Assembly (NCBI GenBank): GCA_019247495.1
Contig: JAFAOU010000103.1
Coordinates: 1 to 37,164 of the forward strand
Source of the DNA: Acidobacteriota bacterium
GTDB taxonomy: Bacteria; Acidobacteriota; Thermoanaerobaculia; Gp7-AA8
DNA length: 37,164 bases
Reading direction: 5' to 3'
The notes under the pieces were generated by a model that made no database searches, had not been told where the DNA came from, and saw only the letters and a list, made by a program, of their open reading frames with translations. Positions within the stretch are counted from its first letter, which is position 1; every line of letters begins with the position of its first letter. Position numbers and translations under genes: made by a program. Below, in pieces: positions 27,630-35,300 of this stretch.

Positions 27630-27690
27630 TGTTGAATGGACCGGGAGCCTTCATTCAACATTCAACATTGAACATTCAACATTCAACATT
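27599..27690. repeat. AT heptad palindrome (GAATGTT family), copy 2
   Basis: Six GAATGTT-type units (27602-27640) face about six ATTCAAC-type units (27652-27690) around ACCGGGAGCCTT. The loop is clearly related to that of the 2950-3047 copy (ACCAGGAG-AAGGCT), so the two are homologous elements. It lies between divergent genes and overlaps the 5' end of the minus-strand gene. Confidence 0.95.
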
Positions 27691-27740
27691 TTTCTTTGTG
27701 GTTTGAAGGCGGCACCATTCTCGCAAAAATCGCGCGCATC

Positions 27741-28790
27741 ATGCCGGGAAAGGGCGTCGCGCGCCGGTGGAACCTTGACCTTCACGGCATCCGACGCGAT
27801 GGAAGTAAAGAAACCGGCTTCTCCTACCGCAGCGCCGCCGGCTCCGTCATCGACGACGAAAAGACCATCACCCGCATCCGCAAGCTGCGCATTCCGCCGG
27901 CGTGGCAGGACGTGCGCATCGCCCGCGGCGACTCCGCGCCGCTGCAAGCCGTCGGCGTCGACAAAAAAGGGCGCACGCAGTACCTCTACCACGCGCGATT
28001 CCGCGCGCAGCGCGAGGAGGAAAAATTCAAGCGCGTCGTCGAATTCGGTGAGTCGCTGCCGGCGCTGCGCCGGCGGGTCCGCGCCGATCTCAAGCGCACT
28101 GAGCTCGATCGCGACCATGTCCTCGCCGCCATCGTTCGCCTCATCGATCAGGGATTCTTCCGCGTCGGCAACGACAAAAGTGCCGAGTCCGAAGCTACGT
28201 ACGGACTGACCACGATTCGCGGCAAGCACGTAAAGGTCGACGGCGCCGTCCTCTACTTCGACTACGTCGGCAAATGGCGGAAAGCGCAGAAGCGCGCCAT
28301 CGAAGATGCCGAAGTGGCCGGCGTCGTCGCGAAGTTGAAGACTCTGCACGAGCCGGAACTCTTCGCCTTCATCGACAACGGCAAAGTGCGCGATGTGAAG
28401 GATCGACATGTGAACGATTACATCCAGTCGATCATCAGCAAGAACTTCACCGCGAAGGATTTCCGCACCTGGGCCGGCACGCTCCTCTGCTCCATCGCCC
28501 TCGGCATGGAAGGTCAGGGCGCGAGCAAGACCGAGCGCAAACGCAAGATCAAGCGCGCCGTACAGGCCACAGCCGACCAGCTGGGCAACACGCCCGCGGT
28601 CTGCCGCTCGTCCTACATCTGCCCGCGTCTGCTCGACGAGTACATGGACGGCAAGCCGTTCGAGATGCTCCGCAAACACCACAAAGGCTCGCCCGTCGTT
28701 CGTGTCGGCCTGTCGAAAGAAGAGCGCGCGCTGCTGAAGTTCCTCCGCGAAACGATCGCCGACCGCCGCCGCCGACCGCGTGCCGCGTAG
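27741..28790 (+). CDS. DNA topoisomerase IB (poxvirus/bacterial type)
   Basis: 349 aa from the ATG at 27741. Relaxes supercoils by nicking one strand through a 3'-phosphotyrosine. Family blocks: RIPPAWQDVRIA, RTQYLYHARFRAQREEEKF, RVGNDKSAESEATYGLTTIR with the catalytic Lys region, KNFTAKDFRTWAGT with catalytic Arg, and VCRSSYICPRLLDEY with the nucleophile Y292. An in-frame TTG at 27696 would add 15 residues (MWFEGGTILAKIARI) with no family match, so I prefer the ATG. It lies just downstream of the AT heptad palindrome and is convergent with the DUF3574 gene. Confidence 0.93.
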   Translation: MPGKGVARRWNLDLHGIRRDGSKETGFSYRSAAGSVIDDEKTITRIRKLRIPPAWQDVRIARGDSAPLQAVGVDKKGRTQYLYHARFRAQREEEKFKRVVEFGESLPALRRRVRADLKRTELDRDHVLAAIVRLIDQGFFRVGNDKSAESEATYGLTTIRGKHVKVDGAVLYFDYVGKWRKAQKRAIEDAEVAGVVAKLKTLHEPELFAFIDNGKVRDVKDRHVNDYIQSIISKNFTAKDFRTWAGTLLCSIALGMEGQGASKTERKRKIKRAVQATADQLGNTPAVCRSSYICPRLLDEYMDGKPFEMLRKHHKGSPVVRVGLSKEERALLKFLRETIADRRRRPRAA

Positions 28791-28795
28791 CAGGT

Positions 28796-29173
28796 CTACC
28801 TCGGCATCCAAACGTCGCTGCGAACGCGAAACACCGCCTCCTGCGCAAACCTCTTCTTATACAGATCGATGATCGCCGCGATCTTCCCCTCGTCTCCCGT
28901 CGTATGCACGACCTGCACGATGTGCGTCCGCTCGCGTTCGATGACGTTGTGCTGATCGCGCCACTGCCCGGACGCTTCCCACGTCGTCAGCCCTGACGGA
29001 AACCGCGACGTGATCTCATCGGCCAGGAACTGCTGCCACTCCGCGTCGCTGACAACGCCGCCTTCCGGTTTCTGCGTCCCGAAGTAGAGCGTATCCATCT
29101 CCTGCTTTTCGTAGACCGCGAAGTTCGCGCAGGAGAGCGTGAGCAGGATGAGGAACGCCGAAGCGGTACGCAT
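28796..29173 (-). CDS. DUF3574 family lipoprotein
   Basis: 125 aa. A short lipoprotein signal with lipobox LTLSC (C15) precedes a DUF3574 domain: DTLYFGTQKPEGGVVSDAEW, then FLADEITSRFPSGLTTWEA and GQW, with the C-terminal IIDLYKKRFAQEAVFRV block. Proteins of this family are exported and of unknown function. The gene is divergent from the serine hydrolase, with start codons 20 bp apart, so both may be switched by one overlapping promoter. Confidence 0.88.
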   Translation of the reverse strand: MRTASAFLILLTLSCANFAVYEKQEMDTLYFGTQKPEGGVVSDAEWQQFLADEITSRFPSGLTTWEASGQWRDQHNVIERERTHIVQVVHTTGDEGKIAAIIDLYKKRFAQEAVFRVRSDVWMPR

Positions 29174-29180
29174 GGCCGAC

Positions 29181-29187
29181 TAGAATG
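29181..29187. promoter_or_regulatory. Overlapping -10 boxes on both strands
   Basis: TAGAATG reads as TAGAAT on plus (7 nt before the ATG at 29194) and CATTCT on minus (8 nt before the ATG at 29173). The two -10 boxes share five base pairs. No Shine-Dalgarno is seen in either direction. Confidence 0.5.
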
Positions 29188-29193
29188 CCACGC

Positions 29194-30702
29194 ATGCGCC
29201 GCTTCGTCATCGCCATCGCCGTTTTCCTGTTCACGATTTCTGCGTTCGCGCAGCTCACGGAAGCCGCCATCGACAAGGATGCGCGCGACACGATTGAGGC
29301 GTGGCACGTGCCCGGGCTGGCCATCGCGGTCGTGCAGAACGACAAGGTGATCTTTCTCAAAGGCTACGGCATCAAGGAAGCCGGCAAGACGCAGGCGATC
29401 ACCGCCGACACGCTCTTCGAAATCGGCTCGACCACGAAAGCCTTCACCGCGACGGTGATGGCCATGCTGGCGGATGAGAAGAAACTCTCGTGGGACGATC
29501 CCGTGCGCAACTACGTGGCCGGTTTCCACATCTCCGATCCCTGCACCGACGCGCTCATCACGCTTCGCGATATCGCCTCGCACCGCAGCGGCGTCGCGCG
29601 GCACGACGAGCTGTGGGACGACAGCGATTTTTCCCGTGACGAATTGCTCCGCCGCATCGGCGCGATGAAAGTGTGGCGTCCGATCCGCGCCGGCTACCAG
29701 TACAACAACCTCATGTTCGTCACCGCCGGCGAGGCCGCAGCCTCGGCCGCAAAGATGCCGTGGGAGCAGTTGATCCGCACGCGCATCTTCGCTCCGCTCG
29801 GCATGACCGAGTCGCGCATCACCTTCGCGGAATGGCCGTCGTCCGATCACGCCACCGGACACCGCTGGAGCTCGAAGGGCCAATGGGCCGCGATCCAGCC
29901 GATGCGCAACTACGACGCGCTCGCGCCGGCCGGCACGATCAAATCATCCGCGCACGACATGGCCCAGTGGCTCCGCTTCCAACTCGCCGGCGGCGCCATC
30001 GACGGCAAGCGGCTGATGTCGTTGTCTGCCATCGAAGAGACGCACACGCCGCAGACGATCATCCCGATCGGTCCGGGTTCGCGCCTCCTCTACCCCGACA
30101 TGAACTTCCTCACCTATGGATTAGGCTGGAACATCTCCGACTATCACGGCGAGCTGCTCGTGGCGCACGCCGGCGCGCTGAACGGCTTCCGCACCAACGT
30201 CGCCCTCCTCCCCAAACGCAACCTCGGCATCGCCATCCTGGAAAACGTCGGCCGCGGCAATGCTCTCGCCGCGCTGCGCAACACGATCATCGATCAATTC
30301 CTCGGCGCCCCCGCTCGCGACTGGAACAGCGACATGCTCGAGGCGGAGAAGTTCGAAGAAGCGAAAGCGAATGAGAAACAGACCGAACGTGAAGCAAAAC
30401 GCCTCACCGCTCCAAAACCCTCACACGATCTCTCCGCATTCGCCGGCACGTACCACAACGCCGGCTTCGGCGACGCCACCATCAGCGTCGCAAACGACGC
30501 CCTGACGCTGCATTGGGAGCGTCTGACCATCCCACTCGTCCACGAGAACTACGACACCTTCAGCGCCATCGACACCGTCGAAGACATCGACGAGCCGGTA
30601 CAGTTCCGGCTAGGCGCCGACGGTGCGGTGACTGACTTCACGCTGTTTGGCGAGGACTTTCTCCGCGTCCCCGCGTCTCCGCGTGAAAAAAGTTCTCAAT
30701 GA
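29194..30702 (+). CDS. Secreted serine hydrolase (beta-lactamase class C/PBP family) with C-terminal DUF3471-like domain
   Basis: 502 aa. A signal peptide (MRRFVIAIAVFLFTISAFA-Q) directs it to the periplasm. Catalytic motifs of the class C/PBP4-like fold: S79-T-T-K82, Y170-N-N172, and HAGALNGFRTN near residue 325. The last 90 residues (HDLSAFAGTYHNAGFGDATI onwards) match the small beta-barrel often appended to these hydrolases. The substrate may be a peptide, ester or beta-lactam. I chose the ATG at 29194 over that at 29185, which overlaps the -10 box. The end, LRVPASPREKSSQ, is encoded by an octad repeat. ATGA overlap with ndh implies co-transcription. Confidence 0.9.
   Translation: MRRFVIAIAVFLFTISAFAQLTEAAIDKDARDTIEAWHVPGLAIAVVQNDKVIFLKGYGIKEAGKTQAITADTLFEIGSTTKAFTATVMAMLADEKKLSWDDPVRNYVAGFHISDPCTDALITLRDIASHRSGVARHDELWDDSDFSRDELLRRIGAMKVWRPIRAGYQYNNLMFVTAGEAAASAAKMPWEQLIRTRIFAPLGMTESRITFAEWPSSDHATGHRWSSKGQWAAIQPMRNYDALAPAGTIKSSAHDMAQWLRFQLAGGAIDGKRLMSLSAIEETHTPQTIIPIGPGSRLLYPDMNFLTYGLGWNISDYHGELLVAHAGALNGFRTNVALLPKRNLGIAILENVGRGNALAALRNTIIDQFLGAPARDWNSDMLEAEKFEEAKANEKQTEREAKRLTAPKPSHDLSAFAGTYHNAGFGDATISVANDALTLHWERLTIPLVHENYDTFSAIDTVEDIDEPVQFRLGADGAVTDFTLFGEDFLRVPASPREKSSQ
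30661..30690. repeat. CGCGGAGA octad repeat at the 3' end of the serine hydrolase gene
   Basis: CTCCGCGTCCCCGCGTCTCC then GCGTGAAAAAA: three octads in the reverse orientation of 9102-9139, including the same A/T run at one end. It encodes LRVPASPRE, the same peptide type as SASPRLRV in the YfhO-like protein. Confidence 0.8.
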
Positions 30703-31955
30703 CCAAACGAATCGTCATCATCGGCGGCGGCTTCGGCGGCCTCTACGCGGCGAAGACGCTCGCAAAGACGGCCGCGAGCATCACAATCGTCGACCGCCGC
30801 AACTATCACCTCTTCCAGCCGCTGCTCTACCAGGTCGCAACCGCCGCGCTGAACCCGAGCGACATCGCCGCGCCGATCCGGGCCGTGCTGCGCAAACAGA
30901 AAAACGCCAGCGTGATCATGGGCGACGTCCAAACGATCGACCTTGAGAAACGCATCGTGACGATGGCCGATGGCGAGCTGGCCTACGACATCCTCATCGT
31001 CGCTACCGGCGCCACGCATTCGTACTTCAATCATCCCGAGTGGGAGGCGAACGCGCCCGGCCTGAAGACGATCGAGGACGCGCTGGAAATCCGCCGCCGC
31101 GTGCTGCGCGCGTTCGAGGCCGCCGAGCGCGAGACCGATCCGGAGCGCCAGCGCGCGTGGCTGACGTTCGTCATCGTCGGTGCCGGACCGACCGGCGTCG
31201 AGCTGGCCGGCGCGCTGTCGGAGATCGCGCGACAAACCATGCTCCGCGACTTCCGGCGCATCAATCCGACCAGCGCGCGTGTGATCCTCGTCGAAGGAAA
31301 GGAACGCGTCCTCCCTCCCTATCCGCCGCCCCTCTCCGCGAAAGCGGCCGATCAATTGCGGACCCTCGGCGTAGAAGTCGTGACCAATGCGCAGGTCACG
31401 CGCATCAACGATCACGAAGTCTGCATCGGCGACACGACCATCCCGACACGAACGATCCTCTGGGCGGCAGGCGTGCAAGCCTCGCCAATCGCGAAGAGCC
31501 TCGGCGTCCCGCTCGACCGCGCCGGACGCGTGCTCGTCGAGCCTGACCTCAGCATCCCCGGCCACCCCGAAGTCTTCGTCATCGGCGACCTCGCCGCGGT
31601 GACAAACGACGACGGCTCGCTCGTCCCCGGCGTCGCGCCCGCCGCGATTCAGGAAGGGATTCACACCGCGGAAAACATCGCGCGCCTTCTGAATTACCAG
31701 CCCCCTCTCCCCTTCCGCTACCGCGACAAAGGCTCGCTGGCCACGATCGGCCGCGCGGCGGGAGTGGCCGATTTCGGCAGGCTGAAACTCAGCGGCTTCA
31801 TCGCCTGGGCGGCCTGGCTGGCCATCCACATCTTCTTCCTCATCGGATTCCGCAACCGCGTCCTGGTGATCCTGCAGTGGGCGTGGGCATATCTCACCTA
31901 CCAACGCGGCGCGAGACTGATCACCGGAAAAACCGAACCGTTGATGAAAGAGTGA
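30699..31955 (+). CDS. ndh: Type II NADH dehydrogenase (NDH-2)
   Basis: 418 aa single-subunit flavoprotein passing electrons from NADH to quinone without proton pumping. FAD motif GGGFGG (8-13), second Rossmann motif VIVGAGPTGVELAGAL (about 158-173), and the C-terminal FAD contact VFVIGDLAAVTNDDGSLVPG. The C-terminal part carries IAWAAWLAIHIFFLIGFRN and VLVILQWAWAYLTYQRGARL, the membrane-binding helices typical of NDH-2. The ATG overlaps the preceding stop (ATGA). Confidence 0.93.
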   Translation: MTKRIVIIGGGFGGLYAAKTLAKTAASITIVDRRNYHLFQPLLYQVATAALNPSDIAAPIRAVLRKQKNASVIMGDVQTIDLEKRIVTMADGELAYDILIVATGATHSYFNHPEWEANAPGLKTIEDALEIRRRVLRAFEAAERETDPERQRAWLTFVIVGAGPTGVELAGALSEIARQTMLRDFRRINPTSARVILVEGKERVLPPYPPPLSAKAADQLRTLGVEVVTNAQVTRINDHEVCIGDTTIPTRTILWAAGVQASPIAKSLGVPLDRAGRVLVEPDLSIPGHPEVFVIGDLAAVTNDDGSLVPGVAPAAIQEGIHTAENIARLLNYQPPLPFRYRDKGSLATIGRAAGVADFGRLKLSGFIAWAAWLAIHIFFLIGFRNRVLVILQWAWAYLTYQRGARLITGKTEPLMKE

Positions 31956-32148
31956 CGCCCTTCTCAAGGCCGCGTCCGGTATTCCGTCGGTATGCATCGT
32001 GCACGCATCCACACGCCGGCAAAAACTGCAAGAAGGAAGAAATAGAGTCGACTCGACTGGACGCAACAAATCCCGGTAACCGCATCACTACCTGTCCGGC
32101 GTGACACAAGGGGACGGCCCTTCGCGCCGGATGACTCGAGGAGACCTT
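31956..32148. other. Intergenic region before the Cys-rich gene
   Basis: No gene is seen. It holds a perfect 6+1+6 inverted repeat AGTCGACTCGACT (32046-32058), a possible operator, and CCGGCG/CGCCGG (32096-32101 and 32125-32130), which could form a hairpin. GAGGAG near 32138-32143 is the ribosome binding site for the ATG at 32149. A clear -10 box was not found. Confidence 0.45.
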
Positions 32149-32643
32149 ATGCGTCGACTACCAATCCTGATCTTCGCTTTTGTCATCGTGGCGCTCACGT
32201 TCCCAGCGCCATCAGCCCACGCGCAGGACAATTGCGCGACCTCCTGTACCAGCTCCACCCTCTGCGACACCGAGTGCTGGTACTGCCGTCCGGAACAGCA
32301 AGATCCCGACTATTGCCCGGAGAACGATACGCATTACACGACCTGCGGCGACTACTCGGGAGGCAATTGCGCAACGTGCACGCCGAACTGGGTACGCACC
32401 AGCCGAGTGAAGATCGGCGGCTGGCTCACATCCACGGTTTGCTTCATCGGCTGCAGTTGCCATATCGAGTCCTACTTCAACGCCACGTATCACGACGCGA
32501 ACAATTGCGGACCCGCCGACTACACGACCTGTGAAACGGATGCCGTCGACTTCTGGGCGGCGCATTCCAGTGACTGTTGTTATCCGTCATCAGATCCGAG
32601 CAATCTCAGCCGCAGTGACTATTGCGGCGGCGATTCCTGCTAG
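32149..32643 (+). CDS. Cysteine-rich secreted protein of unknown function
   Basis: 164 aa. A clear signal peptide (LPILIFAFVIVALTFPAPSA, cleavage after AHA) leaves about 139 mature residues containing 18 cysteines, an even number compatible with nine disulfides. Cysteines are spread through the chain (DNCATSC, CDTECWYC, CATC, CSC, DCC, and CGGDSC at the very end). Asp, Tyr, Ser and Thr are abundant; Lys is nearly absent. I recognise no family. The ATG has GAGGAG upstream; an earlier GTG at 32101 would put the signal peptide in the middle. It is followed after 19 nt by a DsbA-like foldase gene, which suggests the two products work together. Confidence 0.8.
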   Translation: MRRLPILIFAFVIVALTFPAPSAHAQDNCATSCTSSTLCDTECWYCRPEQQDPDYCPENDTHYTTCGDYSGGNCATCTPNWVRTSRVKIGGWLTSTVCFIGCSCHIESYFNATYHDANNCGPADYTTCETDAVDFWAAHSSDCCYPSSDPSNLSRSDYCGGDSC

Positions 32644-32662
32644 TAAAAAAGGAGCCACGTCC

Positions 32663-33745
32663 ATGAACCGAAAATCACAAACGAGTGTCTTCGCTGTCCT
32701 CGCCGTCGTCATCTCCGTGCCTCTGTTCGCCGCCACTTCCAGCAGGAAGGCCGTTCAACCTGAGGTCGTCGCGTTTGCAGCCGGTCAACCGGTGACCGCG
32801 GCGGAAGTCGATGACCTGGTGGCCACGAAAATGTTCCGGCTGCGCACCGACGAGTTCCGGATGCGCTCGTCGGCAATCCAGGAAATCATCGACAAACGGC
32901 TGGTCGCGGCAGAAGCGGCGCGCCGTGGCATTTCCGTCGACGAGCTTCTACATCAGGAAGTCGACGGCAAGATCGAGGTACCCACGGCCGATCAGGTGCG
33001 CATGGTCTACGACGCCACCAAGGATCGTTTCAGCAACGTTCCGGAGGAGGCAGCGCTGAATCAGATCGCGGCGAACCTTCGCAGTCAGCGTTCCGCCACG
33101 CGCCGCTCTGAATTTGTCAACAGCTTGCGCAGCAACGCAAACGTGCGTGTGCTGCTGGAGCCGCCGCGCCTCCCGGTCGAAGCCGGTAGCGGGCCGGTAC
33201 GCGGACCGGCCACTGCACCCGTCACGATCGTCGAATACTCGGACTTCGAGTGCCCTTATTGCGGCCGAGCCTCGGCGACGGTGGCGGAGGTTCTGAAGAA
33301 ATATCCCACGCAGGTTCGCCTCGTCTTTCACCACTTCCCACTGCCGATTCATCGATCGGCGCAGTTGGCGGCCAAAGCCGCGAGTTGCGCCGGCGAGCAG
33401 GGAAAGTTCTGGGAGATGCACGACATGCTGTTCCTGAATCAGTCGAAGCTCACGGCTCCCGATCTCGTCGTTCACGCCAATAGCATCGGTCTCGACGGTG
33501 CGCGTTTTACGCGTTGCATGGGAGATGACCACCTCGACGCGGCCCTGACCGCGGACCACGCGTCCGGTGAATCGTACGGCGTCACCGGAACGCCGGCGTT
33601 CTTCATCAATGGCCGTTTGGTTCAAGGGGCGGCACCGCTCGCCATGTTCACCACGGTCATCGACGATGAGATTGCGCGTACCGCGCGCGCGTCGACCGAT
33701 CCGAAGAAAGAGAGCTCCGTAGCATTGTTGGCTGGCCAGCGGTAA
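32663..33745 (+). CDS. Exported SurA-N/DsbA-like thiol oxidoreductase
   Basis: 360 aa. The signal peptide (TSVFAVLAVVISVPLFAATS) is followed by a SurA/PpiC-type N-terminal chaperone-like region (EVVAFAAGQPVTAAEVDDLV, then a helical stretch to about 140). The C-terminal thioredoxin fold of DsbA type contains EYSDFECPYCGRAS with the CPYC redox centre, a helical insert, and GVTGTPAFFINGRLV with the cis-Pro. The design fits an exported disulfide oxidase or isomerase with its own substrate-binding arm. The AAAAAAGGAG ribosome binding site (32645-32654) supports the ATG at 32663. The Cys-rich protein just upstream is the obvious candidate client, by inference. Confidence 0.9.
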   Translation: MNRKSQTSVFAVLAVVISVPLFAATSSRKAVQPEVVAFAAGQPVTAAEVDDLVATKMFRLRTDEFRMRSSAIQEIIDKRLVAAEAARRGISVDELLHQEVDGKIEVPTADQVRMVYDATKDRFSNVPEEAALNQIAANLRSQRSATRRSEFVNSLRSNANVRVLLEPPRLPVEAGSGPVRGPATAPVTIVEYSDFECPYCGRASATVAEVLKKYPTQVRLVFHHFPLPIHRSAQLAAKAASCAGEQGKFWEMHDMLFLNQSKLTAPDLVVHANSIGLDGARFTRCMGDDHLDAALTADHASGESYGVTGTPAFFINGRLVQGAAPLAMFTTVIDDEIARTARASTDPKKESSVALLAGQR

Positions 33746-33751
33746 CCACCC

Positions 33752-33782
33752 GGCGGCGCGAGCACGGTGTGCCCGCGCCGCC
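33752..33782 (+). terminator. Strong GC hairpin after the DsbA-like gene
   Basis: GGCGGCGCG and CGCGCCGCC form a 9-bp stem, continued after an A-C mismatch by GCAC/GTGC with a 3-nt loop. It lies 6 nt after the stop. Only ACATTCTC follows, so a T-run is weak and termination may be inefficient or factor-dependent. Confidence 0.5.
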
Positions 33783-33812
33783 ACATTCTCACTCGGCCGG
33801 AATGACAGTGGC

Positions 33813-33818
33813 TACAAT
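33813..33818 (+). promoter_or_regulatory. -10 box TACAAT of the symporter gene
   Basis: TACAAT ends 9 nt before the TTG start at 33828, with GCCGCGCAC between and no Shine-Dalgarno. Confidence 0.5.
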
Positions 33819-33827
33819 GCCGCGCAC

Positions 33828-35300
33828 TTGTCCGTCCTCGATCTCGTCATCATCGTCGGTTACCTCGCCGCCGTCGTCGGGGCTGGCGCCTGGTTCGGGC
33901 GGAAGCAGCAGACCACCAGCCAGTATTTTCTGGCCGGTCAGAACGTTCCGTGGTGGGCGATCAGCGCGTCGATCGTGGCGACGGAAACGTCAACCATCAC
34001 CTTCATCTCCGTTCCCGGCATCGCGTACGCGCGCGGTGGCGACTTCACCTTCCTGCAGCTCGTCTTCGGATATCTCGCCGGACGGATTGCGATTTCGATT
34101 CTCTTCATCCCGTCGTACTTCACCGGCGATCTGGTCACCGTCTATCAGCTATTGCAGCGTCGATTCGGATGGCGCGTGCGTGCGCTGGCGTCGTCGCTGT
34201 TCATCGCCATGCGCACGATCGCGGACGGCGTACGGCTGCTGCTGACCGCATTCGTGCTCGCGGCGGTTTATGGCAGCGTGGCGGGTGTTTCGGCGGAGTC
34301 GGTGATCACACTCTGCGTTGTCGGCATCGGCGTGGTGATGATCATCTTCACATTCTATGGAGGAATGGAGGCCGTGGTCTGGATCGAGGTCGTGCAGCTC
34401 GGCATCTACATCGCCGGTGCGCTGGCCGCTGCCATCGTGTTGACGCGGCACATCCCCGGAGGGTTTTCGGCGGCGATGGAGATCGGGCACGCCTACGGGA
34501 AGTTCCGCGTTTTCGATTTCGCGTTCGATGCAACGAAGACGTTCTCCTTCTGGGCCGGCCTGATCGGCGGCTGCTTCCTGACGATGTCGACGCACGGAAC
34601 GGATCAATATCTGGTGCAACGATATTTGTGCACCGACCGTCCTCGCAGCGCGGCGCTGGCGCTGCTGTCATCGGGCGTCGTCGTGCTGGCGCAGTTCATC
34701 GGATTTCTCTTCATCGGCGTGCTGCTCTTCGCGTTCTACGCGCCGTACAAACTGGCCGGCTACGCGACTGCTGCCGCGTCGGCGCCGTTTCATGCGCCCG
34801 ATCAGGTCTTCCCCGACTTCATCACGCGGCATCTGCCTTCGGGATTGTCAGGGCTGGTCGTCGCCGCGATTTTCGCCGCCGCAATGTCGTCGTCGCTCAA
34901 CTCGATTGCAGCAGCATTCGTCGCCGATCTCTACAAACCCTTTCGCGAGAACAAAGCTGACCGCCACTATCTCCGCGTCTCGCACGTCGTCACGATCATC
35001 GCGGGCGTCGTGCAGATCCTCGTGGCGCTGGCCGTGCGTCACAAGAGCGAATCGGCACTGAGCACTGCACTCAGCGTGGCCTCGCTCATCAATGGCCCGA
35101 TCCTCGGCGTGTTCCTCCTCGGCAGCGCCAAACGTGGCGGGCCGCGCGCGGCGCTGGCCGGCATGACGGTTGGAATCGCGGTCGTGCTCACCGTTCGTTT
35201 TGCCACGCATGTGGCGTGGCCGTGGTACACCGTCATCGGTTCGCTGACGACGTTCGCCGCCGGCGCGCTCATTCCGGAGCGGGAGCATGCGACGGTTTAG
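33828..35300 (+). CDS. Sodium:solute symporter (SLC5/SSS family)
   Basis: 490 aa with about 13 membrane helices. SSS landmarks: DLVIIVGYLAAVVGAGAWFG in helix 1, YFLAGQNVPWWAISASIVAT, then TITFISVPGIAYARGGDF with the Ser/Thr residues of the Na+ site region, and TDQYLVQRYLCTDRP with GLVVAAIFAAAMSSSLNSIA, the strongly conserved late helix. SSS members import sugars, amino acids, sialic acid or vitamins with sodium; the substrate is not readable from sequence. The next gene starts 14 nt before this stop and encodes a NamZ-like muramidase, so N-acetylmuramic acid or a muropeptide is a reasonable guess. The TTG start is supported by the -10 box position. Confidence 0.9.
   Translation: MSVLDLVIIVGYLAAVVGAGAWFGRKQQTTSQYFLAGQNVPWWAISASIVATETSTITFISVPGIAYARGGDFTFLQLVFGYLAGRIAISILFIPSYFTGDLVTVYQLLQRRFGWRVRALASSLFIAMRTIADGVRLLLTAFVLAAVYGSVAGVSAESVITLCVVGIGVVMIIFTFYGGMEAVVWIEVVQLGIYIAGALAAAIVLTRHIPGGFSAAMEIGHAYGKFRVFDFAFDATKTFSFWAGLIGGCFLTMSTHGTDQYLVQRYLCTDRPRSAALALLSSGVVVLAQFIGFLFIGVLLFAFYAPYKLAGYATAAASAPFHAPDQVFPDFITRHLPSGLSGLVVAAIFAAAMSSSLNSIAAAFVADLYKPFRENKADRHYLRVSHVVTIIAGVVQILVALAVRHKSESALSTALSVASLINGPILGVFLLGSAKRGGPRAALAGMTVGIAVVLTVRFATHVAWPWYTVIGSLTTFAAGALIPEREHATV

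Noticed and set aside
29185..29193. Earlier ATG at 29185 as start of the serine hydrolase
   Set aside because: It overlaps the -10 box, and the signal peptide is complete from 29194.
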